Source: Candidatus Endonucleibacter sp. (ex Gigantidas childressi) (GTDB lineage: Bacteria; Pseudomonadota; Gammaproteobacteria; Pseudomonadales; Endozoicomonadaceae). Taken from it: a DNA stretch of 64,000 nt. Below are positions 59,242 to 64,000 of the stretch, piece after piece. Location: the NCBI GenBank assembly GCA_030674875.1, contig JASXSU010000002.1, positions 124,001 to 188,000 on the forward strand, written 5' to 3'. The translations under genes and the position numbers were made by a program. Each line of letters begins with the position of its first letter. The first letter of the stretch is position 1. The notes below the pieces were generated by a model. It was not told where the DNA came from, did no database searches, and saw only the letters and a list, made by a program, of their open reading frames with translations.

Positions 59242-59565
59242 CTAACTTCTAATTTCAGCACAACTGATACATAAGTCAGCATACGGCATCGCCTCCAACC
59301 TACCATCCGGAATTTTATTTCCGCAAGACGAACAGGAGCCAAAATTCCCACTTTCAATTCTTGCCAGCGCACGGTTAATTCTATTTAGCTCAGCCGTAGC
59401 TTCATTACCTAACGCATCAACAACCTCATCATTTTCTCTCTCCTGAGCCTGCTCTGACCAGTCTGGGCTGGCTTTACGGGTGACATCTCTCTTAATTCGC
59501 TCTAAGCGTTCAGCCAACTCTCCTCGCTTGGCAATTAATTGCAACTGTAAATCTTCATATTTCAT
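59242..59565 (-). CDS. TraR/DksA-family zinc-finger protein
   Basis: The protein has 107 residues from MKYEDLQLQL at 59565 (GGAAG lies upstream); the frame is open further. A coiled-coil-like N-terminus precedes the four-Cys finger CSSCGNKIPDGRLEAMPYADLCISC. The family modulates RNA polymerase; this small member resembles the short DksA-like proteins rather than DksA itself. It is isolated and appears intact. Confidence 0.85.
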   Translation of the reverse strand: MKYEDLQLQLIAKRGELAERLERIKRDVTRKASPDWSEQAQERENDEVVDALGNEATAELNRINRALARIESGNFGSCSSCGNKIPDGRLEAMPYADLCISCAEIRS

Positions 59566-59699
59566 CGTAATATACTTCCATTTTTGGCACCTAATGCATA
59601 CCATCCGTAGCTTCATATGGTAACCCGTGATTAATACTTATAGACTTTCTTTATTGATACCAACTCATTCCATTATCCTTAAAGAGACCAAATTCTCTA

Positions 59700-59832
59700 T
59701 ACTTCCAGGCACACTCATATCTCTTTCACTGAAAGAGGAAACAACCCCCGTAAACCTACGAGTAGCTTGTGATTAGTGTTGAGCAAGAGCAGACAACAAT
59801 CTTACACCTTCAAGGAGAATGACTATAAATGT
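59700..59832 (+). repeat. ERIC-like repeat upstream of ttcA
   Basis: It contains ACCCCCGTAAACCTACGAGTAG, GTGTTGAGCAAGAGCAGACA and the end CACCTTCAAGGAGAATGACT. Confidence 0.65.
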
Positions 59833-59911
59833 ACTATGCTGTTTTTGAACAATAGGCTATGCTCAGTATGAGCAATAATTTGAGCAATAAATAGTTGGAT
59901 AATACACTTCC

Positions 59912-60844
59912 ATGCAAAGCCATATCTCTCAGAAAACAAAAACAGACAAAGCTAATTTCAATAGACTTCAGAATCGCCTCCGTCGTCAAGTAGGAAAGGC
60001 TATTGCCAACTATAAAATGATTGAAGATGGCGATAAAATCATGTGCTGTATGTCCGGTGGAAAAGATAGCTACACTATGCTTGAAATGCTTCTAATCCTC
60101 AAACAACACGCCCCAATCAACTTTAATATCATTGCCGTAAATCTCGACCAAAAGCAACCTGGATTTCCTGAGCATATACTCCCTCAATATCTTGATAGCG
60201 TCGGTGTTGAATACCTCATTGTTCAAGAAAACACCTATAGCATTGTTAAAGAAAAAATTCCCGCTGGCAAAACCACCTGTGGACTTTGTTCACGATTGAG
60301 ACGCGGCATTCTTTACCGCACTGCCAAAAAAATAGGCGCCACTAAAATCGCTCTTGGTCACCATCGGGATGATTTGCTGGAAACCCTGTTTTTGAATATG
60401 TTTTATGGTGGAAAACTGAAAGCCATGCCTCCAAAGCTGGTCAGTGACGATGGCCAGCATATGGTTATAAGACCCTTGGTATACTGTCGAGAAAAAGACA
60501 TCATCAGCTTTTCAGAACAAAAACTATTCCCCATAATCCCCTGTAATCTGTGCGGCTCTCAAGACAACCTTCAACGGAAAGTCATAAAGGCCATGCTTAA
60601 CGAATGGGATAATCGCTTCCCAGGACGTATTGAAAGCATGTTCAGCGCTATCCAAAATGTAACCCCTTCACATCTTGCAGACCCTGCTATTTTCGATTTT
60701 AGCAACCTAAGAGCTGATGGCAATGCCCATACCGGTGGAGATAAAGCCTTTGATCCCGTCGATCTACCAGCAACTTACAGTAATGATAAATTTGAAATAG
60801 GCGATACAGGTGATCTTCAAAGAGTGAATATGGCTAATTTGTAA
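59912..60844 (+). CDS. ttcA: tRNA 2-thiocytidine synthetase
   Basis: The protein has 310 residues. The PP-loop [10 protein letters not shown] binds ATP. The conserved Cys pairs [10 protein letters not shown] and CNLCGSQ hold an iron-sulfur cluster and active-site sulfur. It thiolates C32 in some tRNAs. Its length and motifs match the gammaproteobacterial enzyme. Confidence 0.95.
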   Translation: MQSHISQKTKTDKANFNRLQNRLRRQVGKAIANYKMIEDGDKIMCCMSGGKDSYTMLEMLLILKQHAPINFNIIAVNLDQKQPGFPEHILPQYLDSVGVEYLIVQENTYSIVKEKIPAGKTTCGLCSRLRRGILYRTAKKIGATKIALGHHRDDLLETLFLNMFYGGKLKAMPPKLVSDDGQHMVIRPLVYCREKDIISFSEQKLFPIIPCNLCGSQDNLQRKVIKAMLNEWDNRFPGRIESMFSAIQNVTPSHLADPAIFDFSNLRADGNAHTGGDKAFDPVDLPATYSNDKFEIGDTGDLQRVNMANL

Positions 60845-60892
60845 TTCCAATTACGCATTTCAATAATTCAAAAAGTTTTGCAACGATCTTAT

Positions 60893-60990
60893 ATCTATAC
60901 CCGTGAAGGTATTAAATTGTTAACCTCTCTTACACCTCTCTACTCCCAGGCACAGAGCTTTACTCACAGCTTCAGTACGACGAACTAAAA
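60893..60990. repeat. ERIC-like repeat, degenerate
   Basis: It begins TATACCCGTGAAGGTATTAA and continues with CTCTTACACCTCTCTACTCC. The right part is not well preserved. Confidence 0.4.
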
Positions 60991-61080
60991 ACTCAAGTAA
61001 ACACACTGGAGTACAAAATATAAACGGAGTATCCACCTTAAACAACTGCATCTCCAAACACTTCGAATACAGTCTCTTTT

Positions 61081-61917
61081 TCACTTTCCAAGAAAAAATA
61101 AACTACCAATCTTTTCGCCCTGAAGATCATAACGAGCCAGATTATTATCAACAATCATATCAATCAGCTCATTCACATAATCCTGCCCCCTTACCGAATA
61201 AGCGTGAAGCCCTTCTGCCAAAATAGGCCCAGTTATAGGTGCATCACTTTTTCGCCGATTAAAGCGTAACTCTCTAAGACGCTTATAACCATTATTAGTA
61301 TTCAGGTTATGCATGTAGGATCGCACTGAGCCTGATACATCAGAAAACCTTCTGACCTCATACGTTGCCCCTGAAGGCCTCTGTCTAGGCACCAAACCGC
61401 AGCCCTTACTAAAACACCACTGTCCGAAAAAATTATAGCCATCCACTGCATACCTGGATGTCCCCCACGCCGATTCATTAGCAGATTGCACTAGAGCCAA
61501 CGAGACCGGAATAATATCTACCCGTATCAACAATTGCTCAAAAAAGGCTGCATCGATATTATCACCCATCTTCACACCATAAGCCTCTCCCTGACTTTTT
61601 ATCCACTTTTGATCACTCGCGCTCAACGGGCTCTTATTTTTCATTGCCAACACTTTATCTCTAAGAGATTGTAATTTATTATTTTCGCGCAAAATGACTG
61701 GTAACATGTAATCAAAAAAAGCCTTTTTTTTACGTCGAACATCCACCATAGATTTAAAGTCAGGTATTCCAATGACAGGCAACACCACCTCGGGTTGGAT
61801 TTCACCCAAACCTGAGCTGACTATTTCTGGCTCTGCAGCGTCATAATACACCCAACCTGATGATACTGATAACAGCCCCAAAATCATCAGCATTAATAAA
61901 TCTAATTTTGTCAACAC
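61081..61917 (-). CDS. bax: Bax-like glucosaminidase-domain protein
   Basis: The protein has 278 residues. An N-terminal hydrophobic segment (LLMLMILGLLSVSSGWVYY) exports or anchors it. The C-terminal glucosaminidase-type domain has ALVQSANESAWGTSRYAVDGYNFFGQW, with the conserved E, then YEVRRFSDVSGSVRSYMHNLNTN. This matches the E. coli Bax group of putative peptidoglycan N-acetylglucosaminidases. It could also be called FlgJ-like, but no flagellar genes are near. Confidence 0.88.
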   Translation of the reverse strand: MLTKLDLLMLMILGLLSVSSGWVYYDAAEPEIVSSGLGEIQPEVVLPVIGIPDFKSMVDVRRKKKAFFDYMLPVILRENNKLQSLRDKVLAMKNKSPLSASDQKWIKSQGEAYGVKMGDNIDAAFFEQLLIRVDIIPVSLALVQSANESAWGTSRYAVDGYNFFGQWCFSKGCGLVPRQRPSGATYEVRRFSDVSGSVRSYMHNLNTNNGYKRLRELRFNRRKSDAPITGPILAEGLHAYSVRGQDYVNELIDMIVDNNLARYDLQGEKIGSLFFLGK

Positions 61918-61984
61918 TTAAGCCACCTTTTAATATTTCCCTTGCGCTACCACTCACTGCTAAGGATTATTACAACACCATCGA

Positions 61985-62050
61985 AGTATAACTCCATTAC
62001 AATTGAAGGCATCTACATACGACAAGATAGCCAAACGCAAGATCCTTCAA
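61985..62050. repeat. ERIC-like repeat, short
   Basis: It starts TATAACTCCATTACAATTGA with GAAGGCATCTACATACGACA. Only one end is recognisable. Confidence 0.45.
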
Positions 62051-62820
62051 ACAGCAAAATTGATAGATAGCGACCACTAGCCTCAAGCCTTCAAGCATAC
62101 TGGCACATGTAATCTTAATATAATACAAACCCATTGTAGTTTTATAGACATCCAATAATATACCAATAATAAATATTTTTTGCGTACTCTTTATTTTATT
62201 GAGATCTTTGCATGAAGCAACAATTTGACCCCAGATACCAACATAAAAAACACACAATCCTAGTCAGAATTTCAAAAAAAACAACATACATCGCTGCCAA
62301 TCTTAGCAATCACGATAAGGCTTAGAAAAAACAGCTATAACCTCTCTCCCTGAAGGCAGTAGACTATTGACTTTTCTCACACTCAATAGTCACGGCTACA
62401 AAATAGAAACTAGGACTGTCCATGGACCCATAAATAAAAAACATAAGAATATCACTCTCAATATCGAAACAGCATAGGTGCATCATAGGCTGCTAAAATT
62501 TACTGATAAGACTCTACCGCTTCGCCTATAACGTTACAGCGTCAAGGGATAATGGGTGCATACTCGCCAAGCAACGGAGAAAAACGTATTCACCTCAAAA
62601 CTCAACACCATGAACTACACTAAACTCATTGTTATTTAAAATGCTAAATCTATTAATATTCGCCTCTAATGGACAACACTCCCATGCTTGGTAGAATTCA
62701 TGAGGACAAGATCGAAGCTTAATAGCGACGATATAAATGTGAATTGTGCTAATTGCAAGAACAACGCTCCTTAGCGAGGTGGCACCATGCTCATGTTGCA
62801 ACAACAACTAGGAAACTCTC
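62051..62820. other. Gap upstream of rdgC without a recognised gene
   Basis: Nothing in this AT-rich stretch has motif support. Minus-strand frames at 61997-62257 and 62595-62807 lack ribosome-binding sites and known similarity. Confidence 0.5.
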
Positions 62821-63798
62821 ATGTGGTTTAAAAACCTTATTTTTTATCGCTTTACCAACCCTCTCAAACTCAACCAAAATGAGCTTGAAAAACAGCTACA
62901 AAAAAAACGTTTTAGAAATTGTGGCAGTCAAGATCTGAGCACCTATGGCTGGGTATCTCCTCTTGGCCGCCACAGCGACATGCTAACCCACTGCAGTGAC
63001 AGCTTCATAATGATCACTGCCCGCAAAGAAGAGAAAATATTGCCGGCCAGTGTTATCCGTGATGCTCTGGAAGATAAAATTGAAAGCATCGAACAAGAAC
63101 AAGACCGCAAAGTACTGGGTAAAGAAAAAAAGATCCTAAAAGACGATATTTTAATGGAATTACTGCCCAGAGCCTTTACACGCCAACAGCGTATAAACGC
63201 CTACATTGATACTAAAGAAGAGTGGATGGTGATTGACTCATCATCTTTTAATAAAGCTGAAGAACTCACCAGCTACCTACGGGAAAATATTGGTAGCTTA
63301 CCCATTATTAGCCCTCCTATGAAAAACAATCCGTCTCATTCTATGACGCAATGGCTGGCTCAAAAAGTACCATTACCTACATCGTTTACTCTCGGTGATG
63401 AGTGCGAACTACGCGAACCCCGTGACGAAGGAGGACAGATCAAAGCCAGCAAGCAAGAGTTAGTATCAGAAGAAATCAGTGTGCATATGCAGACTGGTAA
63501 GCAGGTAAGCAAGCTAGCACTATGCTGGAATGATTCTCTAACTTTCGTACTAGGAGATGACATGATTGTACGTAAATTGAAGTACACCGATGTGATTCAG
63601 AGTGAACTAGATGAAGTTAATGCAAACAGTGAAGCCGAACAGTTTGATGCAGACTTTGCAATTATGTCCCTAACGCTGCGCAAGCTGATTCAGGACATAA
63701 TTAGCGCTCTGGGCGGAGAAAAAACAGCAATCAACAAAGATGAATACCAAGAAAAAGTAGCAATAACTAGCTCTACCGCAATAGAAAAAATCGTATAA
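62821..63798 (+). CDS. rdgC: Recombination-associated protein RdgC
   Basis: The protein has 325 residues, about 20 longer than the E. coli protein. It starts MWFKNLIFYRFTNPLKLN, the conserved RdgC N-terminus, with GGAAA upstream. Later motifs are YGWVSPLG, ILPASVIRDALEDKI, DILMELLPRAFTRQQRINAYID, and KLALCWNDSLTFVLGDDMIVRKLKY. RdgC binds double-stranded DNA and limits RecA. The C-terminal about 20 residues after ALGGEK are extra. Confidence 0.95.
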   Translation: MWFKNLIFYRFTNPLKLNQNELEKQLQKKRFRNCGSQDLSTYGWVSPLGRHSDMLTHCSDSFIMITARKEEKILPASVIRDALEDKIESIEQEQDRKVLGKEKKILKDDILMELLPRAFTRQQRINAYIDTKEEWMVIDSSSFNKAEELTSYLRENIGSLPIISPPMKNNPSHSMTQWLAQKVPLPTSFTLGDECELREPRDEGGQIKASKQELVSEEISVHMQTGKQVSKLALCWNDSLTFVLGDDMIVRKLKYTDVIQSELDEVNANSEAEQFDADFAIMSLTLRKLIQDIISALGGEKTAINKDEYQEKVAITSSTAIEKIV

Positions 63799-63925
63799 TT
63801 AACTTGCCCCAACTGTTGGCTGCATTCAGCTAAGGGGCTTTGCTCACCACCCTTTGACCTATAAGCAACCCACATATGACTGGACGAACATACTATTATT
63901 TATAAATAAGGTCTTTTCAATTTTA

Positions 63926-64000
63926 TACCACGTGAAAGCGTGAGCCGACAACAAACGATAAAAGGCCCATGAACCTACCAGTAGCGGCTAATATTGGCGA
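63926..64000 (+). repeat. ERIC-like repeat, cut by the window edge
   Basis: It begins TATACCACGTGAAAGCGTGA and continues ACAAACGATAAAAGGCCCAT-GAACCTACCAGTAGCGGCTA, the left part of the family. Confidence 0.7.

Noticed and set aside
61997-62257. 86-residue minus-strand frame
   Set aside because: Partly an ERIC-like repeat; no ribosome-binding site and no similarity I recognise.

Overview
The window reads as a chromosomal segment of a gammaproteobacterium, AT-rich and host-associated in character. The housekeeping backbone is ordinary: a pyrF 3' end, cvpA-purF, a tRNA-Leu, suhB, queA-tgt-yajC-secD-secF, miaE, lpxH-ppiB-glnS-cysS-folD, gltS, a four-gene acyl-CoA/valine-type catabolic operon, mlaA, a small DksA-like gene, ttcA, a Bax-like gene and rdgC. 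The order ppiB/lpxH next to glnS-cysS-folD resembles Pseudomonas and its relatives. No gene identifies the species, so I do not name one.

The spacing between these genes is unusual. Almost every junction carries a copy (about thirty in 64 kb, whole or partial) of a 110-130 bp imperfect palindrome with the hallmarks of ERIC/IRU elements: TATACC-type ends, an interior with GTGAGCGAA-like and GCAACTTSAAAG-like blocks, and a length of 126 bp where it can be measured exactly. Transposon remnants are frequent: one IS4-family element with intact ends, three copies of one IS30-type element, two other IS30-type remnants, an IS5-type remnant, and scraps of IS481, IS3 and probably IS1595 type. ERIC-like copies sit inside several of these and, in reverse, IS30 copies sit inside ERIC-like repeats.

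The accessory genes look like host-interaction functions. At 1.8-6.5 kb lies a very large frameshifted gene: a Pro/Gln/Tyr-rich N-terminus, a PVAP repeat tract, an OGFr-like domain, two NADAR domains and two macro-like domains. A separate macro-domain protein (19.7 kb) and a broken gene with a GGQEE motif (58.2-59.2 kb) may belong to the same ADP-ribose/NAD theme. Others are an autotransporter with an 18-bp repeat stalk (11.6-13.6 kb), a protein with a bipartite nuclear-localisation-like signal (17.5-18.9 kb), a tandem pair of exported proteins of which one carries three LDL-receptor class A repeats (20.9-24.0 kb), and a 2.8-kb tandem triplication of a secreted-protein gene plus a decayed fourth copy (39.2-48.0 kb).

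The only RNA gene found is a tRNA-Leu(CAA) at 14.8-15.2 kb, interrupted in its anticodon loop by a group I intron that itself carries a short version of the ERIC-like palindrome.

The most notable items are the multi-domain NADAR/macro protein, the intron-bearing tRNA, the LDL-A repeat protein, the amplified secreted-protein family, and the ERIC-like family that is translated in frame inside transposases. All identifications come from motif recognition by eye; no database search was run.
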